Source: SLRI01 sp964393275 (GTDB taxonomy: Bacteria; Pseudomonadota; Alphaproteobacteria; Geminicoccales; Geminicoccaceae). From it: a DNA stretch of 64,000 nt. Positions 19,142 through 28,122 of the stretch are shown in pieces; position 1 is the first letter of the stretch, and each line of letters opens with the position of its first letter. The notes below the pieces were generated by a model. It did no database searches. It saw only the letters and a program-made list of their open reading frames with translations, and was not told where the DNA came from. The stretch covers positions 1-64,000 of the forward strand of contig CAYMTA010000002.1 in NCBI GenBank assembly GCA_964393275.1, read 5' to 3'. The position numbers and the translations under genes were made by a program.

Positions 19142-19469
19142 CCTGTCCGTCCCCCTTGCATGACGACCGGGACCCTAGGAGGCGGAGCGCGCCCTGTCCA
19201 GCGCGGGGCATGTGCCCAAAGAACGAACGCCGCCCCGAGGCGGGGCGGCGTCAATCAGGAGAGGGACGGGCGCCGATTGGCTCGGCTTGGCCGTCAAGCA
19301 GCGGGACGTTCCGAATGATCGGTGCCTGCAGCCCGTCTGGGCAGAGACGGTGGGACCCTGGAGGACCGGATCAGGGAATGAACTCTTTCCTTGTTTCACT
19401 CCGAGCGGGACAACACCACAAGATATGCGATCGGTCAATCGGTCGGCCACAAATTCTAGTGGATAACTT
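19142..19469. other. 328-bp gap between aldolase operon promoter side and parB 3' end
   Basis: The left part is the leader and promoter region of the minus-strand aldolase operon. The centre has a strong hairpin (listed separately). The right part, just before the parB stop, is relatively AT-rich and holds a parS half-site (TGTTTCAC, 19392-19399) and a DnaA-box-like 9-mer AGTGGATAA (19458-19466; reverse TTATCCACT, one mismatch to consensus). No convincing gene is present. Confidence 0.6.
19227..19251 (-). terminator. rho-independent terminator for the mnmG-rsmG-parA-parB transcript
   Basis: An 11-bp perfect stem (ACGCCGCCCCG / CGGGGCGGCGT) with a 3-nt loop, followed on the minus strand by a T-rich run (TCGTTCTTT). 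It lies about 220 bp past the parB stop, in the right direction to end that operon. Confidence 0.75.
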
Positions 19470-20336
19470 TCAATCAGTCGCCAGCAGGCGCGAGGCGATC
19501 CGGTCGAGCTGGTCGAGGCTGGAGTAGCGGATGGTGAGCGTGCCGCCCTTGGCCTTGGGCTGCAGGCGGCAGGCGAGGCCGAGCGAGCTGGCGAGACGGT
19601 TCTCGAAGGCCTCGAGATCGGGATCGCGGTCGACAGCGCTCCTCGCCTGGCGCTGGACCAGCTTGCCGGTCTGCACCACCGCCTCGGTGTCACGGACGTT
19701 GAGGCCGCGCTCCACCACCGCCTGGGCCAGCGCCACCGGATCGTCGGCGGCCAGCAGCGCCCGGGCATGGCCGGCGGTCAGGCGGCCGTCCTCGAGCATG
19801 CGGCGGACCGGCTCCGGCAGCTTCAGCAGGCGGAGCGTGTTGGCGATGTGCGGGCGGCTGCGGCCGATCTCCTGGGCGATCTCCTCCTGGGTCCGGCCGA
19901 ACTCATCGATCAGCCGCTGGTAGGCCCGGGCCTCCTCGATCGGCGTCAGGTCCTCGCGCTGCAGGTTCTCGACGAGCGCAATCTCCAGGACGTCGCGGTC
20001 GGCGAGATCGCGCACCACGACCGGCAACTCGTGCAGCCCCGCCAGCTGGGCCGCCCGCCAGCGCCGCTCGCCGGCGACGATCTCGTAGCCCGGCGCGGCG
20101 CCGGGCCGTGGCCGGACGAGCAGTGGCTGCAGAATGCCATAGGACCTGAGGCTCACGGCCAGCGTCTCGAGCTCGTCGGCGGCGAAATGGCGGCGCGGCT
20201 GCAGGGGCGACGCGCTCAGGAACTCGATCGGCACGGACTGGGCCAAGGGCCGAAGGCCGGGATCCGGCGCGTCGTTGCCGAGCAGTGCCGAGAGCCCCAT
20301 CCCGAGGCCACGCTTCTTGGGATTGTCCTGCTGCAT
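19470..20336 (-). CDS. parB: chromosome-partitioning protein ParB (CTPase clamp)
   Basis: 288 residues. The N-terminal RGLGMGLSALLG is the short ParA-stimulating motif. The CTP-binding box is GERRWRA at residues 89-95, followed by VENLQREDLTPIEEA and a helix-turn-helix (EEIAQEIGRSRPHIANTLR), then a C-terminal dimerisation domain. ParB loads at parS, slides as a CTP-gated clamp and drives segregation of the origin with ParA. It ends an operon rsmG-parA-parB, with parA 62 bp upstream. Two perfect parS sites lie at 21799 and 26317, within 7 kb, which is the normal arrangement near oriC. Confidence 0.97.
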   Translation of the reverse strand: MQQDNPKKRGLGMGLSALLGNDAPDPGLRPLAQSVPIEFLSASPLQPRRHFAADELETLAVSLRSYGILQPLLVRPRPGAAPGYEIVAGERRWRAAQLAGLHELPVVVRDLADRDVLEIALVENLQREDLTPIEEARAYQRLIDEFGRTQEEIAQEIGRSRPHIANTLRLLKLPEPVRRMLEDGRLTAGHARALLAADDPVALAQAVVERGLNVRDTEAVVQTGKLVQRQARSAVDRDPDLEAFENRLASSLGLACRLQPKAKGGTLTIRYSSLDQLDRIASRLLATD

Positions 20337-20398
20337 CCGGTTCGTATCCTTTGTGGCCGGGTGGGGGTAGCCGGGTCGGGGCGGCGGGGCGGAGTCGG

Positions 20399-21232
20399 TC
20401 AGCCGAAGACGGCGATCGCCTGGTCGCGGCGGAGCATCTCGCCGGCGAGGTGGGCGTAGGCCTTGGCGCCGCTCGACTTCACATCATAGTAGAGCACCGG
20501 CTGGCCGTGGCTCGGCGCCTCGGAGATGCGGACATTGCGGGGGATGACGGTCTGATAGACCCGGTCGCCCAGGAAGCTGCGCACGTCGGTGGCGACCTGC
20601 TCGGAGAGATTGTTGCGGCGGTCGAACATGGTCAGCACGATGCCGTGGATCTGCAGCATCGGGTTGAGCGACTGGCGAATGCGCTCGATGGTCCGCAGCA
20701 GCATCGAAAGCCCCTCGAGGGCGAAGAACTCGCATTGCAGCGGCACCATGACCGCGTGGGCGGCGGCGAGCGCGTTGACCGTGAGGATGCCGAGCGAGGG
20801 CGGGCAGTCGATCAGGATGTGGTCGTAGGGCTTGATGAAGTTGGCGAAGGCGTCGCGCAGGCGGAAATTGCGGCGCGGATCGCCGACCAGCTCGACCTCG
20901 GCGGCGGAGAGGTCGACGGTCGCCGGCACGATGTCCAGCCCCGGCACCTTGGTCGGCAGGATCGCGTCGGCGAGGCGCGCCTGGCCGAGCACCACCTCGT
21001 AGGCGGTGACCCGGCGCGCCTCGCGATCGATGCCGAAGCCGGTGCTCGCATTGCCCTGCGGGTCGAAATCGACGACGAGGATGCGCTTGCCGGCGGCGGC
21101 CAGCGCCGTGCCCAGGTTGATCGCGGTCGTGGTCTTGCCGACCCCGCCCTTCTGGTTGGCGATGGCGAGAATCCGGCCGCACAGCACCGAGGACCGGGCT
21201 GGTTTCGCCGTCGGGCGAGCCGGGGCAGGCAT
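20399..21232 (-). CDS. parA: chromosome-partitioning ATPase ParA
   Basis: 277 residues with a deviant Walker A motif KGGVGKTTT (residues 28-36), the switch region VDFDPQGNAS, DCPPSLGILTVNAL and VLTMFDRRNNLS. ParA binds DNA and ATP in the nucleoid and is stimulated to hydrolyse ATP by ParB at parS, moving the replicated origins apart. The first 20 residues are a proline/alanine-rich extension. Its start lies 5 bp after the rsmG stop and it is followed by parB, so it is part of the conserved mnmG-rsmG-parA-parB run. Confidence 0.97.
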   Translation of the reverse strand: MPAPARPTAKPARSSVLCGRILAIANQKGGVGKTTTAINLGTALAAAGKRILVVDFDPQGNASTGFGIDREARRVTAYEVVLGQARLADAILPTKVPGLDIVPATVDLSAAEVELVGDPRRNFRLRDAFANFIKPYDHILIDCPPSLGILTVNALAAAHAVMVPLQCEFFALEGLSMLLRTIERIRQSLNPMLQIHGIVLTMFDRRNNLSEQVATDVRSFLGDRVYQTVIPRNVRISEAPSHGQPVLYYDVKSSGAKAYAHLAGEMLRRDQAIAVFG

Positions 21233-21237
21233 CTGGC

Positions 21238-21873
21238 TCAGGGCGATGACGCCACCTCTTCGAGGACGAGCACGCGGCTCTCGGGGTCGGCGAGACTCGG
21301 ATGACTCTCGATATGCATTGTCCCCGTTTCACCGAGCGCGGTCAATTCGGCGTCCACATTGCGGCCCTTCAGCAGCACGAGCCTGCCACCCGGCCGCAAC
21401 AGCGGCCGGGCGAGCGGCACGAGCCGGTCGAGCGGGGCGAGCGCCCGCGCCGTCACCGCGTCGACCTCGAGCTTCAGGGATTCGATCCGCACGGGGTGCA
21501 CGGTGACGCCGGCGAGGCCCATCTGCCGCGATGCCTCCCGGAGGAACTGCGCCTTGCGCCGGTCGGCCTCGACGAGATGCACCAGGGGAACGCCCATGGC
21601 GGCGAGCACGAGGCCGGGCAGCCCGGCGCCGCTGCCGAGATCGGCCAGCGTGGCGCAGCCGGCCGGGAGATGGCGATAAAGTTGCGCCGAATCGAGGACG
21701 TGGCGGCGCCAGGGATCGGCGAGGGTCGAGGCGCCCACCAGGTTGATCGCCTTCTGCCAGTGCCGCAGCAGGTCGAGATGGAGCGTCAGGCGCTCGAGTG
21801 TTTCACGTGAAACAGGCACCAGCTCGGCAAAGCCCGCCGCGTCCAGCGGCGGCTCACGCCGCGCGTCTGGCAT
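21238..21873 (-). CDS. rsmG: 16S rRNA (guanine-N7) methyltransferase RsmG (GidB)
   Basis: 211 residues with the SAM-binding motif LADLGSGAGLPGLVLA and the flanking INLVG and RRKAQFLREA features. It methylates N7 of G527 (E. coli numbering) in 16S rRNA, cytoplasmic. The 5' end overlaps the mnmG 3' end by 20 nt, the usual coupled order. Residues 21-25 (VSRET) are encoded by a perfect parS palindrome, an arrangement seen in several Alphaproteobacteria, where the site is fixed inside this reading frame. Loss of rsmG in other species gives low-level streptomycin resistance. Confidence 0.95.
   Translation of the reverse strand: MPDARREPPLDAAGFAELVPVSRETLERLTLHLDLLRHWQKAINLVGASTLADPWRRHVLDSAQLYRHLPAGCATLADLGSGAGLPGLVLAAMGVPLVHLVEADRRKAQFLREASRQMGLAGVTVHPVRIESLKLEVDAVTARALAPLDRLVPLARPLLRPGGRLVLLKGRNVDAELTALGETGTMHIESHPSLADPESRVLVLEEVASSP
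21799..21814. promoter_or_regulatory. parS centromere site 1 (inside rsmG)
   Basis: TGTTTCACGTGAAACA, a perfect 16-bp palindrome identical to the bacterial parS consensus, within the rsmG coding region. It is the ParB loading site for the adjacent parAB genes. Confidence 0.95.
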
Positions 21874-23704
21874 GCCGGTAGAGGAGCGTGAGGGCAGCCG
21901 GGGTCATGCCGGGCAGGCGGGCGGCGGCACCCAGCGTCGTCGGCCGCACCCGGTCGAGCGTGGCGCGCAGCTCGCCGCTGAGCCCGGCCAGCGTCGCGAA
22001 ATCCACCTCAGGCGGCAAGTCGAGCGCCTCCTCCCGGCGAAAATCCGCGATGTCCGCCGCCTGGCGCCGCAGATAAGGGGCGTAGCGCTGCTCGATCTCG
22101 ATCTGCTCGGCGATCTCCGGATCGATCTCGCCGAGCTCCGGCCAGATGGTGCGCAACCGGTCGATGTCGACCTCGGGCAGGGTGAGAAGCTGCCGGGCCG
22201 TCCGCGCCGTGCCATCCTGGTTCACCCTAAGGCCATGCGCAGCTGCCGTCCCCGGCGTCAGCCGGCGGGCGTCCAGCAGCGCCTCGGCCCGGGACAATCG
22301 GTCGAGCTTGGCGCGAAGCCGGGCATGTCGGGGCTCGCCGACGAGGCCGATGCCATGGCCGCGCCCCGAGAGGCGGCGATCGGCATTGTCGGCGCGCAGC
22401 ATCAGCCGGTACTCGGCGCGACTGGTGAACATCCGGTAGGGCTCGGTGATGCCCTGCGTGGTCAGGTCGTCGACCAGCACCCCGATATAGGCTTCCGCCC
22501 GGTCGAGCACCGCATCCGGCCGCCGGCCCGAAGCCCTGAGCGCCGCATTGGCGCCGGCCATGATGCCCTGCGCCGCGGCCTCCTCGTAGCCGGTCGTGCC
22601 ATTGATTTGTCCCGCGAGGAAGAGCCCCGGCAGGGCGCGCAGCTCGAGCGTCGGGTCGAGCTCGCGCGGATCGACGTGATCGTATTCGATGGCGTAGCCC
22701 GGCTGCGTCATGACCGCCCGGCCGAGGCCGGGGATGGTCCGCAAGAGCGCCTCCTGCACGGCGCGCGGCAGGGAGGTCGAGATGCCGTTGGGGTAGACCG
22801 TCGGATCGTCCAGGCCCTCGGGCTCGAGGAAGATCTGGTGGCTGGTCCGCTCGGCGAAGCGGACCACCTTGTCCTCGATCGACGGGCAGTAGCGGACGCC
22901 GGTCGCGGCGATCTGCCCGGAGAAGAGCGGCGCTTCGTGCAAATGGGCGCGAATCAGGTCGTGGGTCGCCCGGGTCGTGCGGGTGACATGGCAGGCAATC
23001 TGCGGGTTGGCGATGCGATCGGTCATGAAGGAGAAGGGCCGGGGCGGATCGTCGCCGGGCTGGGCCGCCAGCGCCTCCCGGTCGATGGTCCGGCCATCGA
23101 GCCGAGGCGGCGTGCCGGTCTTGAGCCGGCCGAGCCGGACACCGGACGCTTCGAGATCCCGGGCGAGCGCCACCGCCGGCCGGTCGCCGACCCGCCCCGC
23201 GGGCCAGCGCTCGCTGCCCAGATGGATCTCGCCGCGCAGGAACGTGCCGGTGGTCAGCACCACCGCCCCTGCCGAGAAAGTCTGTCCCCTGGCCGTCGTG
23301 ACGCCTGTGACCCGGGCACCCCGGCGCTGCAGGCCCGCCACCTCGCCCTCGGCCAGCACGAGCCCCGCCTGCTCGCCCAGAAGCCGCTGGACGGCCCGGG
23401 CGTAGAGCCGGCGATCGGCCTGCGCGCGGGGACCCTGCACGGCCGGCCCCTTGCGCCGGTTGAGCACGCGGAACTGGATGCCGCCGGCGTCGATGGCCCG
23501 CCCCATCAGCCCGTCCAGCGCGTCGATCTCGCGCACCAGATGGCCGCGGCCGAGGCCGCCTATGGCCGGGTTGCAGGACATGGCGCCGATGGTCGCCAGC
23601 TTCTGGGTGAGCAGGAGGGTTCGGGCACCCATGCGGGCGCTCGCCGCCGCCGCCTCGGCCCCGGCATGGCCGCCGCCGATGACAATCACGTCGAAGCTCT
23701 CCAT
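21854..23704 (-). CDS. mnmG: tRNA uridine-5-carboxymethylaminomethyl modification enzyme MnmG (GidA)
   Basis: 616 residues with the N-terminal FAD loop DVIVIGGGHAGAEAAAA, then CNPAIGGLGRGHLVREIDAL and the family segments MGRAIDAGGIQFRVLNRRKG and FLAGQINGTTGYEEAAAQG. MnmG works with MnmE to form the cmnm5 modification at U34 of tRNAs, using FAD, NADH and a folate. It overlaps rsmG downstream. Its usual upstream partner mnmE is not adjacent here: an antiporter gene on the plus strand lies between them. Length is typical. Confidence 0.97.
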   Translation of the reverse strand: MESFDVIVIGGGHAGAEAAAASARMGARTLLLTQKLATIGAMSCNPAIGGLGRGHLVREIDALDGLMGRAIDAGGIQFRVLNRRKGPAVQGPRAQADRRLYARAVQRLLGEQAGLVLAEGEVAGLQRRGARVTGVTTARGQTFSAGAVVLTTGTFLRGEIHLGSERWPAGRVGDRPAVALARDLEASGVRLGRLKTGTPPRLDGRTIDREALAAQPGDDPPRPFSFMTDRIANPQIACHVTRTTRATHDLIRAHLHEAPLFSGQIAATGVRYCPSIEDKVVRFAERTSHQIFLEPEGLDDPTVYPNGISTSLPRAVQEALLRTIPGLGRAVMTQPGYAIEYDHVDPRELDPTLELRALPGLFLAGQINGTTGYEEAAAQGIMAGANAALRASGRRPDAVLDRAEAYIGVLVDDLTTQGITEPYRMFTSRAEYRLMLRADNADRRLSGRGHGIGLVGEPRHARLRAKLDRLSRAEALLDARRLTPGTAAAHGLRVNQDGTARTARQLLTLPEVDIDRLRTIWPELGEIDPEIAEQIEIEQRYAPYLRRQAADIADFRREEALDLPPEVDFATLAGLSGELRATLDRVRPTTLGAAARLPGMTPAALTLLYRHARRAA

Positions 23705-23803
23705 GACCGGCTATGTGCCCCGGCCGACCGGCAGCGTCAAGCAGGGGGCCGGCCCCGACCGCCGGCTGGACGCCATCGCCGGATACGTGCATTTCTGGCC
23801 GCC

Positions 23804-26299
23804 ATGAGCGACATCGGCGGCATCATCCTCGGCTTCGGCGTGCTTTTGGCCCTGATCGCGCCCTTGCCGCCCCTGGCCGAGCGGCTGCGCCTGCCCTACA
23901 CGGTGCTGCTCGCCATCCTCGGCTGCGGCCTCGGCGTCCTGACCGGCTTCGCCGGGCGCTTCGAGGCGATGCTCATCGATTCCGACGTGCTCGACCTGAT
24001 CGCGGCGCTCGGCGAGCTGCAGGTCAGCTCCGCCGTCTTTCTCTGGGTCTTCCTGCCGCTGATCCTCTTCCACAGCGCCCTCGAGCTCGACAGCCGGGCC
24101 CTGATGGAGGACATCAGCCCGATCTTCCTGCTCGCCGTCGTGGCGGTGGTGGCGACGACGGCGATTGCGGGGCTGGCGCTCTGGAGCTTCTCCGCGTTCA
24201 CCCTTGCGAGCTGCCTCCTGGTCGGGGCGATCATCGCCACCACCGATCCGATCGCCGTCATCAATGTCTTCCAGGAGGTCGGCGCACCTCGCCGGCTGGT
24301 CAATCTCGTCGAGGGCGAGAGCCTTTTGAACGATGCCGCGGCCATCGCCCTCACCACCAGCATCCTCGCCGTGGTAATCGGTCTCGCGACCCCCTCCTTC
24401 GAGACCATCATCGCCGGCTTCGCCCTCAGCATGGCCGGGGGTGCCGTCTTCGGCCTCGTCGCCGGCCGGCTCGCCGGCATCCTGCTGACGCGGCTCGACG
24501 ACGCCGGACCCGCCGAGATCACCCTCAGCGTGGCCGTCGCCTATCTCACCTATGCCATTGCCGAGCTGCAGTTCGGCTTCTCCGGCGTGGTCGCGGTCAT
24601 CGCCGCCGGCATCGCCTTCGGCGCCCAGGGACGGGCCGGCCTGTCGCGTGCCGACTGGCGTTCGATGATCGCGATCTGGACCCAGCTCAGCTTCTGGGCC
24701 AGCTCGCTGATCTTCGTCTTGGCGTCGATGCTCGCGCCGCGCATCCTGGCGACAGCCAGCCTGCTGGACGGGGTGCTGCTGGTCCTTCTGATCCTCGCCG
24801 CACTCGGCTCCCGGGCGATGATGCTCTATGGCGTCCTGCCGCTGATCGAGGCCATCGGGCTCGCCGGTCGCATCCAGACCAGCTACAAGCACGTCATGCT
24901 GTGGGGCGGCCTGCGTGGCGCCATCACCCTGGCCCTCGCCCTCGCGGTCACCGAAAATCCGCTGGTGCCGGACGAGGTGCAGCATCTGGTGGCAGTGCTG
25001 GCGACCGGCTTCGTGCTGTTCACGCTGCTCGTCCAGGCGACGACGCTGCGCTGGCTGATCCGCGGCCTCGGCCTGGATCGCCTGTCGCCGCTCGAGGAGA
25101 TCCTGCGCCAGCGGGCCCTGGCCCTGACCCACGGCGAGATCGTCGACACGCTGCGCGACGCGGCGGCCGAGCGGATGCTCGATCCGGCCAGCGTCGAGGC
25201 GGTGGCCAGCGACTACCGGCTGCAGGACGCGGCCGCGGGCGCGAGGCCGATCGGCGAGGATCTGCAGCGGCGACAGCTGGTGACGGCGCTCCTGACCCTC
25301 AGCCGGCGCGAGGCCGAGCTCTATGCCGAGGAGCGCGCCCGGCGCATGATGGCGCGGTCGGCCAATGCGGCGCTGATCAGCCAGGTCGGCGCCCTGATTG
25401 ACGCGTTGCGCGCCGAGGGGCTGGATGGCTACCGGCGGCTGGCGCGGGAGCATGTCCGCTTCGACCGCGCCACGCGCTTCGCCGCCTTCCTGCATCGTCG
25501 CCTGCGCTGGGATGCGCCCCTGGCGCGCCGCCTGACCCTCCATCTCGAGCGCGATATCGTGCAGCGCTACGTGCTGAGCCAGCTCATGGCCTTCAACGAC
25601 GAGCGCATTCACAGCCTGTTCGGCGAGCGCGTCAGCGAGGTGGCGGGGCTCTTCCTCGAGACCCGCCTCGATCAGGTCGAGCGGGCGATCGACGCCATGC
25701 GGCTTCAGTACCGCGATTACTGGGCCTCGTTCGGCAAGCGCTATCTGGCCCTCGCGGCACTCCGCCTCGAATACGCGGCGATCGAGCGCATGGAGCAGGA
25801 GCGCCTCCTGTCGCCACAGGTGGCGAACAAGATGGGCCAGGCGCTGCGCCAGCGGCGAAACCAGCTGGAGCGGCCGCCACCGCTCGATCTCGGCCTGCGC
25901 ACCGCGGCGCTGGTCCGGCAGATGCCGCTCTTCGCCAAGCTGGACGAGAGGGAGATCGAGGATCTGGCGCGGCAGCTGAGCACGCGGCTGGCCCTGCCCG
26001 ACGAGCGGATCGTCCGGCGTGGCGAGCCGGGTGACGCCATGTTCTTCATCGCCACCGGGGCGGTCGAGGTGCGGGTCCAGCCGGAGCCGGTGCGGCTCGG
26101 CACGGGCGAGTTCTTCGGCGAGCTGTCGCTCCTGACCCGGCGGCGGCGCAACGCCGATGTCGTGGCGATCGGCTTCTGCCGCCTGCTGGTCCTGCGCCGC
26201 GAGCTGTTCGAGCAGGTGATGGGCAGCCACAGCGTGCTCGGCCGCCGGGTGCGCGAGGTGGCCAACCAACGCCATACGGAGCTCGCGACCACGGACTGA
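23804..26299 (+). CDS. CPA1/NhaP-type Na+/H+ antiporter with C-terminal cNMP-binding domain
   Basis: 831 residues from the ATG at 23804. Residues 1-about 420 hold 11-13 membrane helices with CPA motifs (LVEGESLLNDAAAIAL; ATTDPIAVINV; WGGLRGAITLALAL). A long cytoplasmic helical region (420-700) follows. The last 130 residues form a cyclic-nucleotide-binding fold; the phosphate-binding cassette FGEL...RRRRNADV (about 771-784) keeps the Gly, Glu and Arg expected for binding. It exchanges Na+ or K+ for H+. The gene lies on the opposite strand inside the conserved mnmE-mnmG block. Gating by cAMP or cGMP is inferred from the domain and from a nearby cyclase. Confidence 0.92.
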   Translation: MSDIGGIILGFGVLLALIAPLPPLAERLRLPYTVLLAILGCGLGVLTGFAGRFEAMLIDSDVLDLIAALGELQVSSAVFLWVFLPLILFHSALELDSRALMEDISPIFLLAVVAVVATTAIAGLALWSFSAFTLASCLLVGAIIATTDPIAVINVFQEVGAPRRLVNLVEGESLLNDAAAIALTTSILAVVIGLATPSFETIIAGFALSMAGGAVFGLVAGRLAGILLTRLDDAGPAEITLSVAVAYLTYAIAELQFGFSGVVAVIAAGIAFGAQGRAGLSRADWRSMIAIWTQLSFWASSLIFVLASMLAPRILATASLLDGVLLVLLILAALGSRAMMLYGVLPLIEAIGLAGRIQTSYKHVMLWGGLRGAITLALALAVTENPLVPDEVQHLVAVLATGFVLFTLLVQATTLRWLIRGLGLDRLSPLEEILRQRALALTHGEIVDTLRDAAAERMLDPASVEAVASDYRLQDAAAGARPIGEDLQRRQLVTALLTLSRREAELYAEERARRMMARSANAALISQVGALIDALRAEGLDGYRRLAREHVRFDRATRFAAFLHRRLRWDAPLARRLTLHLERDIVQRYVLSQLMAFNDERIHSLFGERVSEVAGLFLETRLDQVERAIDAMRLQYRDYWASFGKRYLALAALRLEYAAIERMEQERLLSPQVANKMGQALRQRRNQLERPPPLDLGLRTAALVRQMPLFAKLDEREIEDLARQLSTRLALPDERIVRRGEPGDAMFFIATGAVEVRVQPEPVRLGTGEFFGELSLLTRRRRNADVVAIGFCRLLVLRRELFEQVMGSHSVLGRRVREVANQRHTELATTD

Positions 26300-26316
26300 G
26301 CCCCCAGGCTGGGCAC

Positions 26317-26332
26317 TGTTTCACGTGAAACA
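26317..26332. promoter_or_regulatory. parS centromere site 2 (between antiporter and mnmE 3' ends)
   Basis: A second perfect TGTTTCACGTGAAACA palindrome, in the 36-bp gap between the stop of the antiporter gene and the stop of mnmE. It is intergenic, unlike site 1, and 4.5 kb from it. Confidence 0.95.
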
Positions 26333-26335
26333 GCC

Positions 26336-27703
26336 TCACTTGCCGATGCAGAACTCCCGGAAGACCCGATCCAGGATGTCCTCCACGCCAAAGGCGCCGG
26401 TGACCCTGCCGATCGCCCGGCTCGCCAGCCGAGCCTCCTCCGCCAGCAGACCGAGATCGCCCGAAGCGCCGAGGGCGAGGGCCCGCTCCAACGCATCCGC
26501 CGCATCCGCGAGCGCCGTCCGGTGCCGGGCGCGGGTGAGCAGCACCTCGTCGGTGCCGGGCAACAGGGAGCGGGCGCGGGCGGCGACAGCCGCGAGCAGA
26601 CCTTCCAGGCCTTCGCCGGTGGTGGCCGAAACGCCGATCACGTCGGCTGGCGGGTTGAACGGCCGGAAGAGGTCGAGCTTGTTCAGAACGTGCAGCGTTC
26701 CGGCGTCGCAGCGATCCGCCGCGAGGAGATCGGCAGGGTCGTCCACGACCAGCAACCGGAGCTCCGCGGATGTCGCCCGGGCTCGCGCCCGGGCGACGCC
26801 CTCGCGCTCGATCGGGTCGGCGCTCTCGCGCAGACCGGCCGTATCCAGGAGGGTGACCGGCAGGCCGTCGAGGTCGAGCGGCACCTCGATCACGTCGCGC
26901 GTCGTGCCGGCGAAGGGCGTGACGATCGCGACATCGCGCCGGGCGATGGCATTGACGAGGCTCGACTTGCCGACATTCGGCGCACCGATCACGGCGATGG
27001 CGAGGCCGGCGCGCAGCCGCTCGCCCCGCCCGCCATCGTCGAGGTGGCGGCGCAGCTCGGCCGCCAGCGCGCCCAGGTCGGGCTCGATCCCGGCCCAAAG
27101 GGATTCCGGAACCTCCTCCTCGGCGGCGAAGTCGATCTCCGCCTCGAGCAAAGCGAGCGCTTGCAACAGACGTTCGCGCCAGGCGGCATAGAGGCGGCCG
27201 AGCGCCCCGTCCATCTGCCGGAGCGCCGCCCGCGCCTGGGCGGCGCTGGTGGCATCGATCAGATCGGCCAGCCCCTCGGCGGCGGTAAGCTCGAGCTTGC
27301 CGGCCAGAAACGCCCGTCGGGTGAACTCCCCCGCCTCGGCCGGCCGCAGCTCCGGCATGGCGGCCAGGACGTCGGTCAGCGTGCGAAGAACCGCAGCACC
27401 ACCATGATGCTGGATCTCGAGGACATCCTCGCCAGTGCTGCTGGCCGGTGCCGGAAAGAAGATCAGAAGGGCGGAATCGAGCGGCTCGCGACTGGCGGGG
27501 TCACGAAGGAGGGCGAGGGTCGCCCGCCGCGGCTCTGGGACCTCGCCGATCAGACGTTGCGAGACCAGGGAAGCGGCCGGCCCGGAGATCCTGAGAACAC
27601 CCAGGGCGGCGCGCCCGGCGGGCGTGGCCGGGGCAAAGATCGTCGCCCGTCGCCGGATCGCCGGCGCTTCGCTCTCAGGTCTTGCGGTTGTTGCCAGCGC
27701 CAC
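26336..27703 (-). CDS. mnmE: tRNA modification GTPase MnmE (TrmE)
   Basis: About 455 residues if started at the GTG at 27703, which has AGGA 5 nt upstream; the frame also allows a GTG at 27736 that would overlap DUF6489 by 62 nt. Family landmarks are the N-terminal ATIFAPATPAGRAALGVLRI, the GTPase motifs GAPNVGKSS, LLDTAGLRES and LNKLD, and the obligatory C-terminal FCIGK, whose Cys is needed for tRNA modification. With MnmG it makes cmnm5U34. The product is cytoplasmic. It follows the DUF6489 gene on the same transcript; a parS site lies just past its stop. Confidence 0.95.
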   Translation of the reverse strand: MALATTARPESEAPAIRRRATIFAPATPAGRAALGVLRISGPAASLVSQRLIGEVPEPRRATLALLRDPASREPLDSALLIFFPAPASSTGEDVLEIQHHGGAAVLRTLTDVLAAMPELRPAEAGEFTRRAFLAGKLELTAAEGLADLIDATSAAQARAALRQMDGALGRLYAAWRERLLQALALLEAEIDFAAEEEVPESLWAGIEPDLGALAAELRRHLDDGGRGERLRAGLAIAVIGAPNVGKSSLVNAIARRDVAIVTPFAGTTRDVIEVPLDLDGLPVTLLDTAGLRESADPIEREGVARARARATSAELRLLVVDDPADLLAADRCDAGTLHVLNKLDLFRPFNPPADVIGVSATTGEGLEGLLAAVAARARSLLPGTDEVLLTRARHRTALADAADALERALALGASGDLGLLAEEARLASRAIGRVTGAFGVEDILDRVFREFCIGK

Positions 27704-27968
27704 CCTCGTCCTGCGGCTTGCGGTTGCGCTGGACACCGGCGGCGGCGGCGGCGAGCTGGGTCCACATCGACTGGAACTGCTCCACCCCCTTGATGCCGAC
27801 GGGCAGCCACTGATCGAGCATCGCCCTGCCGTCCATCTCCTGCACGGTCTTCTTGAGCTGGACTTCCATCTCCTCGATCAGACGCTGCTGCATCGGCGCC
27901 ACCTCCGGCAGCCCCATGAAATGACGTGCCTCCTCGGGCGTGCAATCGATCTCGATATTGAACTTCAA
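27675..27968 (-). CDS. DUF6489 family protein
   Basis: 97 residues starting at TTG 27968, which has AGAGGA 8 nt upstream. The sequence opens KFNIEIDCTPEEARHFMGLP and continues APMQQRLIEEMEVQLKKTVQ, the pattern of a small alphaproteobacterial protein family of unknown function often found beside mnmE or phasin-like genes. A central helix (residues about 12-60) is amphipathic. The last 20 residues are Gly/Asn/Lys rich and probably disordered. It overlaps the mnmE start, so translation may be coupled. Family assignment from pattern; function unknown. Confidence 0.75.
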   Translation of the reverse strand: MKFNIEIDCTPEEARHFMGLPEVAPMQQRLIEEMEVQLKKTVQEMDGRAMLDQWLPVGIKGVEQFQSMWTQLAAAAAGVQRNRKPQDEGGAGNNRKT

Positions 27969-28122
27969 GGCCGCATTCCTCTCGCTGCCGACGCCGGTCC
28001 GTGGCGACTATAGATCAGGTAGGCCGAAACGCGCCAGAAACAGCGGCCGGCGGCGGCGGCCCGCCTTGCCCGCAAGCGCGATCCGGCCTAGCTCCAGAGC
28101 CAGCAGACGGAGGAGACGTACC

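Noticed and set aside
19392..19399. Third parS site (TGTTTCAC)
   Set aside because: Only one half of the palindrome is present (TGTTTCACTCCG); the other arm is missing.
23711..26275. Long minus-strand open frame opposite the cNMP antiporter
   Set aside because: Low-complexity acidic/Gln-rich translation, antisense to a well-supported membrane transporter.
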